From Candidatus Melainabacteria bacterium (GTDB taxonomy: Bacteria > Cyanobacteriota > Vampirovibrionia > Obscuribacterales > Obscuribacteraceae), in contig PLXC01000013.1 of NCBI GenBank assembly GCA_003151275.1, forward strand, positions 1 to 64,000: DNA of 64,000 nucleotides, given 5' to 3'. The position numbers were made by a program, and so were the translations under genes. How positions within the stretch are numbered: position 1 is the first letter of the stretch; each line of letters opens with the position of its first letter. Below the pieces are notes generated by a model. The model saw nothing but the letters and a program-made list of their open reading frames with translations. It had not been told where the DNA came from and searched no databases. Below are positions 1 to 8,700 of the stretch, piece after piece.

Positions 1-464
1 CTGAATTGTTCATATCTCAGATGTTTTCCTGCATACGAAATGACCAGTCTGTGCAATCCCATCGAACCAGGAATCTTACTCGTTTCGATGAACCAAGCCT
101 CGAGCTTCGCGTAACCATCATCCTCCAGGCATTTGCGAACGTAGGCTAAGTCGACCGAGGCAATCGATGAGACCTTTATACTCCACTGATCTTCCTCAGG
201 TTCAATGCCGTTTTCTTCTTTCAGCGAGAGTCCTGATTTATCATGCATCGCCACAATAATATCGTTCGAGCTGTCCACTTTAATTTGGTTTGCCATTCCC
301 GCCTTGGTCTTTTGCAGTCTTCTGGGAGTCATCTTGTAATTGGAATAAGTCACTGATATAGCAGCCTGCGGAACTTTATCGAGAGCTGTTTGTAAGATGC
401 TATTTGACACGGGATACACTTCTCCCGTGGCTAATTTGCATTTGTATCTAGTCTTCAAAATCAT
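1..464 (-). CDS. Hypothetical protein, C-terminus cut by window edge
   Basis: Reading leftward from an ATG at 464 the frame stays open to base 1, giving about 154 residues of a protein whose end lies outside the window. It starts MILKTRYKCKLATGEVYPVS and is a mixed-charge soluble sequence with no signal peptide or membrane segment. I recognise no domain. The start lies 24 bases after the stop codon of the M16 peptidase gene, in the same frame as that TAA, so it is probably the downstream cistron of a two-gene operon. No strong Shine-Dalgarno is visible. Whether it assists the peptidase cannot be told from the sequence. Confidence 0.6.
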   Translation of the reverse strand, partial: MILKTRYKCKLATGEVYPVSNSILQTALDKVPQAAISVTYSNYKMTPRRLQKTKAGMANQIKVDSSNDIIVAMHDKSGLSLKEENGIEPEEDQWSIKVSSIASVDLAYVRKCLEDDGYAKLEAWFIETSKIPGSMGLHRLVISYAGKHLRYEQF

Positions 465-488
465 GAACAGTAATCCACGAACGTCAGA

Positions 489-3386
489 TTACCAAGGATT
501 TCCCTCGTGATCTGTCTCCACTAGTGGACCTAAGTTTAGTTTTTCCAGCTCCGGTTCGATCTTTTTCTTGTCGCCAACTGTCACGATAACCATCTTTTTC
601 GGGTCCAGATATTTCTTTGCTGCAAGCTCAACATCATCGAGAGTGGTGGCATCGATTCGGCCCGGAAGCGTGCTGTAGCTATCGACTGGGTAATCGTTTA
701 CGAAAAGGTAGCTTGCACCGGAAGCAGCGTCTTGAGCGGTTTCGAAGTCTCCTGGTAGTGATAGAGACCAGTTATTTTTTGCGTTGAGGAATTCTTCATT
801 TGAAATCGGTTCATTGTGAATTCTTTCAATTTCGCTCATGATTTCTGCCACGGCAGGAGCCGTCGCGTCTGCGCGCACTAGGCTGAATGCGCTAAATATA
901 CCGGTTCGGCGATAGCAATCAAATCGAGATGATGCGCCGTAAGTGTAGCCATGCTTTCCGCGTAAGTTCATATTCAATCGACTGGAACCAAAGCCACCAA
1001 TTATGTTGTTAAGGATGTTGGCTGCTACATAATCAGGGCTATCCGTCTGCAAACCAATTGAGCCAATCTTTACTGCCGTTTGCAGCGCATCTTTTTGGTT
1101 TACGATAAAGATAGTACCTTTTGCTGGAACGCCTGTCTGTTGAGTTTCCTGGCTTGAAACCGCATCTTTCCATTCACCGAAGTATTTTTCCGCCTGTATC
1201 TTTGCCCGGGCAACAGTTACGTCGCCTGCGATTATAAGAGCTGAGTTGCCAGGAATATATGAGTTTTGCCAACAGTCCATCAAGTCTGTTCGCGATATAG
1301 ATTTCCGAGATTTGTTGGTTCCTCTCGGGTCATAACCTAGTGCCTGCTTAGCACCGAACAGCTGTCGGTCTAGTACTCGCTCAGCCACCTGGCTCGAAGC
1401 ATTCATGCCTCTTTGCACATTTTTTTTTATTTTATCGATTTCTTTGGGTGCAAATACAGGATGTAGGATCGCATCTGACAAAAGGTCAAAGGCCTGGGTG
1501 ATTGAACTTGTTAAACCATATGTTGAGATCCAGGAATTGTCCGAAAGTGATCCGGTGTTGAAAGAAACGCTGCTTTGTTCGAGCTCGCGTGCGAATTGCG
1601 CAGCTGAGCGGCGCTCAGTACCTTCACTCAGAGTGCTAACAGTCAACAAAGACAATCCCGCTTTCTTAACCGGGTTAATAGAGTTACCGCCTCGTGCCAC
1701 TACTTGTAGTGCGACACTTGGCAGGTTGTGACGTTCGATCACGTAAACAGTCAGTCCGTTCGAAAGCTTGAACTTTGCAGGCGTTGAAATGATCAGCGCT
1801 GAAGCCGCTGACGGCTTTGGTGGCAAGTTTCGCCAAATCTCCGTTGGCGAGTTAAAAGGAGTGCTGATGGAGCTCTCCGCCTTTTCCAAGCTTGGATTTT
1901 TTTCTTTTGTGCGTGGAACATCGTCAATTAGCCTCTTACCAGGCACGCCATAAACGACAACGCTTTGAGTGCTATTTAAGTACGTTTCGGCGAAATTCTT
2001 CGCATCAGCTGTTGTGACTTTGTTGTAGCGGTCAATATCTTGCGAGAGATAGCCGGGATCTCCAGTAAATTTATTGTATTTGTTCAGAACATCAGAGACA
2101 CCGGTTGGCCCACCGAGCCGTTCCAGGCGGCTGATTATATTAGTCTTTTGTGCTTTTTGCGCATTATTGACCTCGTCTAGCGTCGGCCCATTTTGTTTGA
2201 ACTCTGCTAGAACATCATTGACTGCCGCTTCAAGTTGCTTTTGCTTAATGCCATGATTTCCGATGACGTTCACGCTAAAAATAGAACACAGCGCCAAACT
2301 TCGGCTCGTTGCGTTAACGTTGAGCGCGAGGTGCTTGTTAATGACTAGCTCCTGGTATAGACGACTAGCATTTCCGCCACCAAGTATGTGCGCTGTGATT
2401 GATGCTTCAGCGTCTCCCTGTTTGTAAATGGGTGGCGTGAGCCAACCCATTAGGACGTATGAAGGCCCAATCCGGTCGGTCACGATGACTTGTTTTCTGT
2501 TCGCGATTAAAGGTGTAAGGACCTCGACTTTGGCGATTTGTGGACCAGGCGATATCGAGCCGAAATATTTGTCGACTAGTTGTTTTAAATGCTCTTTATT
2601 GATATCACCGACGATAACAATAGTGGCATTGTTTGGAGTGTAATAATGTCGCGAAAAATCTCGCAGTTCATCGAGTTTGGCAGATTCTATATCGGCATGC
2701 GAGCCCATCACGTTGGCGAAATATGGATGACCTTTTGGAAAGAGGGCGTGGTATTCTCCTTCTTGCATTAGCGTGAAGATTGTGTTCTCGTAGGTTGCGC
2801 GACGCTCATTGCGTACGACATCCCGTTGGGTCGATAGTTTGTCTGCGTCTAGCACGTCTAGCATTGACCCCATGCGATCGCTTTCCAACCAGAGAGCCAA
2901 TTCGATTTGATTCGAAGGTAAGGTCTCAAAAAAACTGGTGCGGTCAAACGAGGTATTTCCGCTGGGTGAATTTTCGCTTGCTCCTGCCGCCTTCAGATAC
3001 TTGTGGTGGTTTCGCTGCCCGACGTTTTTAGATCCTTCGAACATCAGATGCTCAAATAGATGAGCGAAACCTGTACGTCCAGGCAATTCATTTGCTGCTC
3101 CAACGTGATACCAAATGTTCACCGAAACTAGTGGCAATCTGTGATCTTCTGAGAGGATAACTTCAAGTCCGTTTTTCAGCTTGTATTTTTCGTACGGAAT
3201 ATTTGGAATCGAATCTGTCTGAATGCTTGCCCCGGAGCGGGCCTCTGTTGTTGGAGTCGATCCTGTCGTTGTGACAAAAACGGTGGCAGGCAATGCATTC
3301 ACTGAGGCCGGCTTAGCCTCCGTTCGGGCAATCGTTGTTAGTGCGAATAAAATTAGTAATACAGCGTAAGTTGTTTGGATGATCAT
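489..3386 (-). CDS. Secreted M16 family zinc peptidase with two M16 halves
   Basis: A 965-residue insulinase/pitrilysin-family (M16) metallopeptidase. Residues 1-24 form a signal peptide (hydrophobic MIIQTTYAVLLILFALTTIA), so it acts outside the cytoplasmic membrane. The N-terminal half carries the inverted zinc motif HLFEH at 109-113, followed by the usual distal glutamate in a VRNERR context near 194. The second half (from about residue 530) has the M16 fold signatures, including SRLNMNLRGKHGYTYG, but no HxxEH, so it is the non-catalytic partner half that contributes the Arg/Tyr substrate-clamp residues. This fused two-domain layout is common for bacterial periplasmic M16B enzymes that degrade peptides. 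The substrate is unknown. The gene is followed after 24 bases by an unidentified cistron. Confidence 0.93.
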   Translation of the reverse strand: MIIQTTYAVLLILFALTTIARTEAKPASVNALPATVFVTTTGSTPTTEARSGASIQTDSIPNIPYEKYKLKNGLEVILSEDHRLPLVSVNIWYHVGAANELPGRTGFAHLFEHLMFEGSKNVGQRNHHKYLKAAGASENSPSGNTSFDRTSFFETLPSNQIELALWLESDRMGSMLDVLDADKLSTQRDVVRNERRATYENTIFTLMQEGEYHALFPKGHPYFANVMGSHADIESAKLDELRDFSRHYYTPNNATIVIVGDINKEHLKQLVDKYFGSISPGPQIAKVEVLTPLIANRKQVIVTDRIGPSYVLMGWLTPPIYKQGDAEASITAHILGGGNASRLYQELVINKHLALNVNATSRSLALCSIFSVNVIGNHGIKQKQLEAAVNDVLAEFKQNGPTLDEVNNAQKAQKTNIISRLERLGGPTGVSDVLNKYNKFTGDPGYLSQDIDRYNKVTTADAKNFAETYLNSTQSVVVYGVPGKRLIDDVPRTKEKNPSLEKAESSISTPFNSPTEIWRNLPPKPSAASALIISTPAKFKLSNGLTVYVIERHNLPSVALQVVARGGNSINPVKKAGLSLLTVSTLSEGTERRSAAQFARELEQSSVSFNTGSLSDNSWISTYGLTSSITQAFDLLSDAILHPVFAPKEIDKIKKNVQRGMNASSQVAERVLDRQLFGAKQALGYDPRGTNKSRKSISRTDLMDCWQNSYIPGNSALIIAGDVTVARAKIQAEKYFGEWKDAVSSQETQQTGVPAKGTIFIVNQKDALQTAVKIGSIGLQTDSPDYVAANILNNIIGGFGSSRLNMNLRGKHGYTYGASSRFDCYRRTGIFSAFSLVRADATAPAVAEIMSEIERIHNEPISNEEFLNAKNNWSLSLPGDFETAQDAASGASYLFVNDYPVDSYSTLPGRIDATTLDDVELAAKKYLDPKKMVIVTVGDKKKIEPELEKLNLGPLVETDHEGNPW

Positions 3387-3536
3387 TTTTCACTCATGGG
3401 ACAAGCAAGGTCACAGTCAACATATTCAGCGCAGGCATTTGTGTGGAATCTGTGCAGATGGCATATCTGAATTTTGAGGAGCGGCTCAAATCCTAGTGCT
3501 TAAAAGATGAACCTCTATGATTTTGAAGGCGTGTTG

Positions 3537-3746
3537 TCAATCCTCTGGTACTGAATGCAGTGCTTGCGGATCACGGGCAATATGCGATAATAACTTAATA
3601 ATCGTGTTGTTCTGGGCAATTTGAATCTGCTGCAGAAGTAAGATTTTTCGCAATAATTCCGAAGTAGCGAGCTCTGCGGACTCCACTGAACAGATTGTTG
3701 CAGTCAGTGCTGCAATTTTCGTCCAACTGCTTTTTGCTTTTAACAC
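3537..3746 (-). CDS. Small hypothetical protein, duplicate copy 1 (GTG start)
   Basis: A 69-residue frame starting at a GTG. Its first 19 residues (MLKAKSSWTKIAALTATIC) match the first 19 of the neighbouring small gene with one change. The shared part, including the upstream GGAG ribosome-binding site, lies in an 87-bp direct repeat. After the repeat the two proteins diverge: this one continues into a soluble, Leu/Gln-rich segment (LLRKILLLQQIQIAQNNT) that looks like a short amphipathic or coiled-coil helix. Function unknown. The GTG corresponds to an ATG in the other copy, so this copy may be decaying or recombined. Confidence 0.4.
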   Translation of the reverse strand: MLKAKSSWTKIAALTATICSVESAELATSELLRKILLLQQIQIAQNNTIIKLLSHIARDPQALHSVPED

Positions 3747-3775
3747 GATCAGGTCGCTCCGAACTACCTCTAGTG
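3689..3775. repeat. 87-bp direct repeat, copy 1
   Basis: Matches 3928-4014 over 87 bp with four substitutions and no gaps, offset 239 bp. It holds the leader, ribosome-binding site, start codon and first 19 codons (minus strand) of the small gene 3537-3746. In this copy the start codon is GTG. Confidence 0.95.
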
Positions 3776-3985
3776 GTGGTCATACTCTGTACCGTAATTG
3801 TCAAGACCCGAATTTCGTTCAAGACCCAAATTCCGTCTATGATTCTCCTGAGTTTGTAATTGACCAAAGCGAATGTAGTAATGCTTGTCGAACCAGACAC
3901 AGAAACCGTAGACTAATCCAAGGCAACAACAGATTGTTGCAGTCAGTGCTGCAATTTTCGTCCAACTACCTTTTGCTTTTAACAT
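3770..3985 (-). CDS. Small single-pass membrane protein, duplicate copy 2
   Basis: A 71-residue frame from the ATG at 3985, which has GGAG about 10 bases upstream; a longer in-frame start at 4006 is possible but less well supported. The N-terminus MLKAKGSWTKIAALTATIC runs into a hydrophobic stretch (CCLGLVYGFCVWF), giving one likely transmembrane helix, followed by a polar, charged tail ending in DHH. The first 19 codons and the leader are duplicated in the next gene downstream. The stop codon lies inside the second repeat copy. Function unknown; I know no family for it. Confidence 0.45.
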   Translation of the reverse strand: MLKAKGSWTKIAALTATICCCLGLVYGFCVWFDKHYYIRFGQLQTQENHRRNLGLERNSGLDNYGTEYDHH

Positions 3986-4014
3986 GATCAGGTCGCTCCG
4001 AACCACCTCTAGTG
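3928..4014. repeat. 87-bp direct repeat, copy 2
   Basis: Second copy of the repeat at 3689-3775. It provides the leader, GGAG and ATG of the small membrane protein gene 3770-3985. The near identity ends abruptly just before each gene's upstream region and just after codon 19, as in a recent local duplication. Confidence 0.95.
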
Positions 4015-4074
4015 TGACAGAACCGTTTCACTTGTGTAGGTCAATGGGCTCAAACGATCGAGAGACCATCCCGA

Positions 4075-4593
4075 TCAATTAGCCAAATTCTTGTGCATTT
4101 TTACGCAAATCATCTTTCGGCCACTTTGTAAATGGTGCTCGCCTCGTCCATCACTGAGATATCCGTGAGACAAGTAAAACGGTTCTGCTGTTATTGAGGA
4201 GTCCAGCCACAAATTAAGAACGCCCTTTTTGCGGGCTGTGGCTTCTAGTTCGTTAAGGAGCGCGCCGCCTACACCGTTGCGGGCTGCTCTCGGTGAAACA
4301 TAGACGGCTCGCAATTCGCAGGTGCTCGTAGCGAGCTCACCGAAGCCGACAATTTCGCCATTCAATTCAGCCACTAACATGTTTGTGTTCTCGGGATTAT
4401 TCAAGATTTGAGCTTCTAGCCGATCAATGCGGGCATCTGCAAGAGCCGACCAATCTTCAAGAATCGTTTGGTCATAATCTTTGGCCGCTGTGAAATGAAC
4501 TGCGTCGTAATGAACCCGCACTATTGCGGCTGCATCATTCTTGGAAGCGTTTCGAATTAGAATGTTTTGCTGTTGCGATGTTGAGTTCGTCAT
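4075..4593 (-). CDS. GNAT family N-acetyltransferase
   Basis: A 172-residue single-domain GNAT protein. It opens with the typical beta-1 segment ILIRNASKNDAAAIVRVHYDAV, has the beta-4 strand CELRAVYVSPRAARNGVGGALL containing the acetyl-CoA pyrophosphate-binding R-x-x-G-x-G/A loop at about residues 105-112, and ends with the C-terminal LWLDSSITAEPFYLSHGY segment common to this fold. It should transfer an acetyl group from acetyl-CoA to an amine on a small molecule or protein. The substrate cannot be inferred. It is cytoplasmic, with no signal peptide. It is transcribed toward the duplicated small genes with a modest gap, so co-transcription is possible but unproven. Confidence 0.9.
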   Translation of the reverse strand: MTNSTSQQQNILIRNASKNDAAAIVRVHYDAVHFTAAKDYDQTILEDWSALADARIDRLEAQILNNPENTNMLVAELNGEIVGFGELATSTCELRAVYVSPRAARNGVGGALLNELEATARKKGVLNLWLDSSITAEPFYLSHGYLSDGRGEHHLQSGRKMICVKMHKNLAN

Positions 4594-4726
4594 AGGGCGC
4601 TAATCGTCATAAGTGATTCTGTTCTGCGCTAACCAAAATTCTGTATCATTCAACGTGCAGAGCTTGGCGGATAAAATGCAAACTTGCTTTGGAGATGCCC
4701 ACTGAGTTTCTAATACTGCGGTCTGA

Positions 4727-4918
4727 TCATTCTTGGTTGAGTTGTTTGAGAATATTTTCCAGTGTTCCGATAACGAAAAGAGCCGTGCCATTACTGAGTG
4801 ATATGCGACACTCATTTTCACCATGCAGGTCTTTCACTTCGACGACATGATTTACGTTCACTAACACCTTCTCTGGAGCTCCCGGCGTTTTTATCTCAAA
4901 TTCTACAATCGGCTTCAT
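4727..4918 (-). CDS. Small hypothetical protein (63 aa), FlbD-like in pattern
   Basis: A 63-residue frame starting MKPIVEFEIKTPGAPEKVLV with a GAGGA ribosome-binding site about nine bases before the ATG. The sequence VNVNHVVEVKDLHGENECRISLSNGTALFVIGTLENILKQL predicts several beta strands and a terminal helix. The pattern of a strand with a Leu/Asn turn, then 'I-x-L-x-N-G' and a final amphipathic helix resembles FlbD-like small proteins, but the similarity is too weak to assign. An overlapping frame (4600-4824) looks less protein-like. Cytoplasmic; role unknown. Confidence 0.55.
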   Translation of the reverse strand: MKPIVEFEIKTPGAPEKVLVNVNHVVEVKDLHGENECRISLSNGTALFVIGTLENILKQLNQE

Positions 4919-5039
4919 CGGTTATTTCCTCGTTTTATGAGCTAATTACAATGAGAAAACTGAAGCGACTTAAAAGAAACGGCTCTAGCCTTCATTCTTC
5001 ATACTTCATTCTTGAAGTGCGTGGACCGCAGCAATGACA

Positions 5040-6326
5040 TTATTTTGTATAACGAATCGCCGGCAAGTTTGCTTTTAGTTGTTCGACTTGAAGAGCGCGA
5101 TTTGTAATGTCGGCTTCAATGTCTTCGGCATGAGCTTGCACAGTATCAGCTTGTCGTTTGTCGCCGAGCTTTCTCAAAACATTTGCTTTGAATCTGAGTA
5201 TTTGTGCCACTTCCAAATGAGTCTCACCGAAAATTCGTTCTAGTAAAGCGAGGCTATTTCCGTAGTAATAATTAGCTTGTTCGAGTCTGTCATTTTCTTC
5301 AAGCTCAATTGCTTGTCTGATCATTTCACGTGAGCTGCGATGAATATCAGCTTTTTGCATGAGAGCGAAAAATGTCGTGGAGATATTGAAGAAATCGTTG
5401 TTGGCGAGTGATGCGCTCTTTTGTAGTAATTCAGCGGCTTCGGAAAGTGATTCAATTGCGGACTGATGATCGAATTGATCACTGTAAAAACCTGACATGT
5501 TCAATTTGATCATTGCAAGCTTAAGTGGTTCGCCGCCATTGTCTTCGCATATTCGTGTTGCTTCTCTAAACAAACTATCCGCGTCATCTTCAAGACCGAG
5601 TCTGGCTGAGACAATTGCCAGCGCAGTCAAGCTGTCAGCGATGTTCGGATGATTAGGAGGAAAAATTGAGAGGGCGATGCGAACAGCACTATTCAGATTT
5701 TGAAAAGCACAAATAATCGAATCCAGTTCTTCACGCAATGCAGTGGAAGCGCCAGCATCCATAAGGTGCTGCCACGTATCCAGCACTGCCTCTGGTTCGG
5801 TACCAAAATATTCTTGGGCTTTCGGTCGCCGCCGATGATTCTTTTGCGCTTTTAATAGTAGATCGCGAAAGTTGGCGTTCGTCTTTTCTGTCTCTTTTCG
5901 CGCCGCTGTGCGAAACAGCCTTTCAAGTCCGGCTGTAGCTTCAAAAGAATATTCTGTGCTCAACGTTTTCGAAGTCTTTAATACGGAAAGCGCTTTGTTG
6001 AAATGCTCATGAGCATGTGTAGCTTCGCCGCTAACATAATTTATCTGTGCCAGTGAGAGATGGTCAACTGCAAGGCGCAAAGTATCTTTGCTGGCAGCCT
6101 CATCAGAGTTTGTCGAAAGTTTTAAATAGTCTTTGGCTCGCTCGTGGTCGCCGAGCTTATAGTAAGTTTGTCCCAAAAAGCTCAACGTCTGACACAGTCG
6201 CTCATCGCCATCATGAAAGTTAAGCTGGGCAGTTTCCAAGGCATTCTTAAATGCGATTTCTGCTGAAGCGTAATCAGACCTTGCCAGCGCAAGCGTCCCG
6301 CGATTTATGCTCTCTTCCCAAGACAT
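5040..6326 (-). CDS. Cytoplasmic TPR-repeat protein
   Basis: A 428-residue protein made largely of tetratricopeptide repeats: an N-terminal block (residues about 1-120, e.g. ARSDYASAEIAFKNALE and FLGQTYYKLGDHERAKDYLK) and a second block (about 215-410, e.g. LTALAIVSARLGLEDDADSLFREA and ILRFKANVLRKLGDKRQADTV). The central part is helical and basic. There is no signal peptide, so it is probably a cytoplasmic scaffold for protein-protein interactions. The layout resembles Kinesin-light-chain-like TPR proteins (long repeats with 'Y-Y-G-N-S-L-A-L-L-E'). No enzymatic domain is visible and the partner is unknown. Confidence 0.85.
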   Translation of the reverse strand: MSWEESINRGTLALARSDYASAEIAFKNALETAQLNFHDGDERLCQTLSFLGQTYYKLGDHERAKDYLKLSTNSDEAASKDTLRLAVDHLSLAQINYVSGEATHAHEHFNKALSVLKTSKTLSTEYSFEATAGLERLFRTAARKETEKTNANFRDLLLKAQKNHRRRPKAQEYFGTEPEAVLDTWQHLMDAGASTALREELDSIICAFQNLNSAVRIALSIFPPNHPNIADSLTALAIVSARLGLEDDADSLFREATRICEDNGGEPLKLAMIKLNMSGFYSDQFDHQSAIESLSEAAELLQKSASLANNDFFNISTTFFALMQKADIHRSSREMIRQAIELEENDRLEQANYYYGNSLALLERIFGETHLEVAQILRFKANVLRKLGDKRQADTVQAHAEDIEADITNRALQVEQLKANLPAIRYTK

Positions 6327-6398
6327 GTCAGCTTCTCGCCATCTGCGCCATCACTCTAGGTATATACCCAGCCAACGACGGATAATTTCAAGCCAGCC

Positions 6399-7820
6399 TT
6401 AATTCTGCGCGGCGACGGGCGGATCAACTGGCGCGTCAGCACTGGCATCGGGCGCCTGACTTTGGGCATCCCAGAATTGATGGGTGAAAACGATGCCAAG
6501 CAACTCAGGTGCGTGATACGAATCTGCCGGCAATGCTTGATCATGCGTAAAGGCGCTGCCGAGTACGCCTTGATAATGGTAGGCAAAGTTTTCCTGCTGA
6601 AACGGAGCAGGATCTTGCGCTGGCTGATTAGCGGACATTTGGTCGTCCGGGTTGGGTGAGCCGTCACCGTAGGCGGTGCCGGGAGGTAACAGATTCGCGA
6701 AAGGTGTGACATTTCCGCCGGTGTAGTTAAATGTGTTGTAGTTGTCTACAAAGTTTGACGCCCCATCATCGGTTGGAGATAAGGGTACAGGACTTCCATA
6801 ATTGAAGGATGAAGAAGGGCCAAATGAACCCAGGAATGCGGTTGAACTCAATCCCCTGTAGCCGGGGTTGTTATAGCCTCCCATGCCAATCAGGCTAAGC
6901 ATTCTAAAAAGAAGGGACGTGATTCCGCTGCTGGGTGAATATCCATAGCCACCATATGTGGAACCATAGGAGCCAAAAATTCCGGTGTTCTGGTATGCAT
7001 TGTATGGAATTTGCGGACTTGGCGAATAAAAGTATCTGGTAATTGCTATTGAATGAATCGGCACAGGGACCGTGGGCGGAGCCATGTGAATCACTAAAGA
7101 TGATCCATAAGGGTTCATCGGTGGCGAATTGAATTCACCAAAGGGATGATAACCGTGGTGGTGTGCCATCACTGTATTCTGCGGATTACTAAGAGAATCT
7201 CCTAAAGCTTGCGTATTGTGGTTGTGGTGCCCGAAGAAGAGAAATCCGCCGTGATGTGCGTTCCCGATATTTTGGGAATTGCCTAGAGGATCTCCTGAAA
7301 TGGTTGAGACTTGGTTGTGGTCGTGATGTCCAAAAAATAGAAATCCGTGATGCGAAGATCCGCTTGAATTAGCACCAAGCGCGTCCGATGCATTATTTTG
7401 CAGAGCGGACGTTTGTTCGGAGTGATGATGTCCAAAAACAGAAGCGTAGCTACCGAGCTCTGGTTTCGAAATGTGCATTGAAGGCGATTCGCTGTTCAAA
7501 CTCCTATTGGGCGATCCCGCGCTAAAACTTCCGAAGTCACTCGAGTGACTTGATCCGAAAGAGGAATGAAAAGACGGAGAGGAGTGAAACGACGAAAATG
7601 ATGGAGAGGAATGAAGTGATGGGGAGGAATGAAACGACGAAAATGATGATGAATGAAAGGAAGGGGAAGAATGGAACGACGACATGTGTGACATGCCGCC
7701 CGAGAAATGAGCGCCGCCGCCACCCGAGAAATGACCACCGCCCCCGCCGCCGTGCGCCAGAGCAGCACTGCCGCCAGCCATTGCCAAAATAAGGACGACC
7801 AAACGTACATTGAATTTCAT
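6399..7820 (-). CDS. Secreted low-complexity Gly/His/Ser/Phe-rich protein
   Basis: A 473-residue exported protein. Residues 1-22 are a signal peptide (MKFNVRLVVLILAMAGGSAALA) followed directly by HGGGGGGHFSGGGG. Residues about 40-95 are tandem F-H-S-S-P-S units, then come three related segments with FGHHxHxxQ cores (around 130-220) and a Tyr/Gly/Pro-rich region. Such histidine-dense extracytoplasmic sequences often bind transition metals or form adhesive/structural layers, but that is inference. No known domain is recognised. Upstream (7900-7962) lie two copies of a palindromic operator-like sequence, so its expression is probably controlled by a dimeric regulator. Confidence 0.75.
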   Translation of the reverse strand: MKFNVRLVVLILAMAGGSAALAHGGGGGGHFSGGGGAHFSGGMSHMSSFHSSPSFHSSSFSSFHSSPSLHSSPSFSSFHSSPSFHSSFGSSHSSDFGSFSAGSPNRSLNSESPSMHISKPELGSYASVFGHHHSEQTSALQNNASDALGANSSGSSHHGFLFFGHHDHNQVSTISGDPLGNSQNIGNAHHGGFLFFGHHNHNTQALGDSLSNPQNTVMAHHHGYHPFGEFNSPPMNPYGSSLVIHMAPPTVPVPIHSIAITRYFYSPSPQIPYNAYQNTGIFGSYGSTYGGYGYSPSSGITSLLFRMLSLIGMGGYNNPGYRGLSSTAFLGSFGPSSSFNYGSPVPLSPTDDGASNFVDNYNTFNYTGGNVTPFANLLPPGTAYGDGSPNPDDQMSANQPAQDPAPFQQENFAYHYQGVLGSAFTHDQALPADSYHAPELLGIVFTHQFWDAQSQAPDASADAPVDPPVAAQN

Positions 7821-7899
7821 GAAAGTGCCTCTTTGCCGGCCGCTATTGCGAGCATGCTCTATCTTCGTGGATATTCCATGAAGCCAAGCGTGGTCATCG

Positions 7900-7925
7900 A
7901 ATTTAAACCGATATCGGTTTAAATT
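7900..7925. promoter_or_regulatory. Perfect 26-bp palindrome, operator-like, site 1
   Basis: The core AAACCGATATCGGTTT is a perfect palindrome that extends to 26 bp here, with A/T flanks. A second copy lies 41 bp away centre to centre, close to four helical turns, so two dimers could bind the same face of the DNA. The pair sits 80-145 bp upstream of the start of the His-rich secreted protein gene (minus strand) and after the nifU-like gene. It resembles operators of homodimeric repressors; the regulator is not in this window as far as I can tell. Confidence 0.8.
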
Positions 7926-7944
7926 GAAAAGTCTCGTTTGAACT

Positions 7945-7962
7945 TAAACCGATATCGGTTTA
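7945..7962. promoter_or_regulatory. 18-bp palindrome, operator-like, site 2
   Basis: Carries the same 16-base core AAACCGATATCGGTTT as the palindrome at 7900-7925, with symmetry extending one base further on each side. The rest of the 7821-8143 intergenic stretch shows no convincing gene; an open frame on the plus strand there looks non-coding. Confidence 0.8.
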
Positions 7963-8143
7963 GGTTTTGCTCAATGCCTCATCTGATGTTGAACCATCGA
8001 CCCATTGCTCATGCGAACCATTGGCTCGCGGTGTGCGACCGAAAAAAACCGACGCACCTGTCCTGGCACTTCGGCAAATTCACATAATCCTGTTGGGCAG
8101 CCGACGCAGCAACGCCGCGCCCGCTCAGCTTCCTACAAGAAGG

Positions 8144-8362
8144 CTAAACAGCAACGACTCGGATGATTTGGGGCATTGCTTCTTTCAAAGCTCGTTCCAC
8201 ACCCATTTTCAAGGTCATTGTGGAGCTGGGGCACATTCCACATGCGCCTACCAGGTGAACAAAGACCTCGTTGTCCTTGACATCCACCAATTCAATGTTG
8301 CCGCCGTCCATCATCAGCATTGGACGCAACTTGTCCAGGACTGCTTCAACTTGTTCATGCAT
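8144..8362 (-). CDS. NifU-like iron-sulfur cluster scaffold (Nfu domain)
   Basis: A 72-residue single-domain protein of the NifU C-terminal (Nfu) family, which holds a [4Fe-4S] cluster between the CxxC motifs of two subunits and delivers it to apoproteins. The sequence shows the family signatures [10 protein letters not shown] near the N-terminus and [23 protein letters not shown] with the CxxC. The length matches the short stand-alone Nfu proteins of Cyanobacteria. The ATG at 8362 has a GGTGAGG ribosome-binding site; the in-frame GTG seven codons earlier lies within that region and is less likely. It is transcribed away from the gap gene. Confidence 0.93.
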   Translation of the reverse strand: MHEQVEAVLDKLRPMLMMDGGNIELVDVKDNEVFVHLVGACGMCPSSTMTLKMGVERALKEAMPQIIRVVAV

Positions 8363-8513
8363 GGCTAAAACCTCACCTTTCACCTGGCTACTGTGCCTTA
8401 TTCAAGCTTATCTCAGGATAGTCTCTGCAGCAAGCTGCTTCCTTCATACGTAGCCTCATTAAGCGTAACTCGAAGCGCCCGCTAAGCCCCTGCAGTTCAG
8501 CAAAATTAAAGAT

Positions 8514-8543
8514 TTGTCCTTAACACTCTTAAGGCCCTATAAA
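8514..8543 (+). promoter_or_regulatory. Possible promoter for gap-pgk
   Basis: In the 317-bp gap between the nifU-like gene and gap, TTGTCC (8514-8519) and TATAAA (8538-8543) are separated by 18 bases, a plausible sigma-70-type promoter about 160 bp before the gap start. Otherwise this gap shows no gene. Confidence 0.3.
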
Positions 8544-8700
8544 CATATCGAGAATTGGCTGTATTCGTACTATTCTCTATGTTGGCAAAGAAAGATCCTG
8601 GGCCCTGCACCTGTTTGCGCCGTTCAAAGCACTTCGTGATTTCAATTTTGCGCGTAGAACAAGGCAGAGAGCTTAGACACGTGAGGAGTTCAAAGCAAAA

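Noticed and set aside
3595..3900. 101-codon frame overlapping both duplicated small genes
   Set aside because: Different frame, no ribosome-binding site, and it breaks the pattern in which the 87-bp repeat sets the start of each small gene.
7967..8368. 133-codon plus-strand frame covering the nifU-like gene
   Set aside because: It is antisense to a clear Nfu-domain gene and its protein (Cys/His/Arg-rich, no motif) is not protein-like; the intergenic part holds operators instead.
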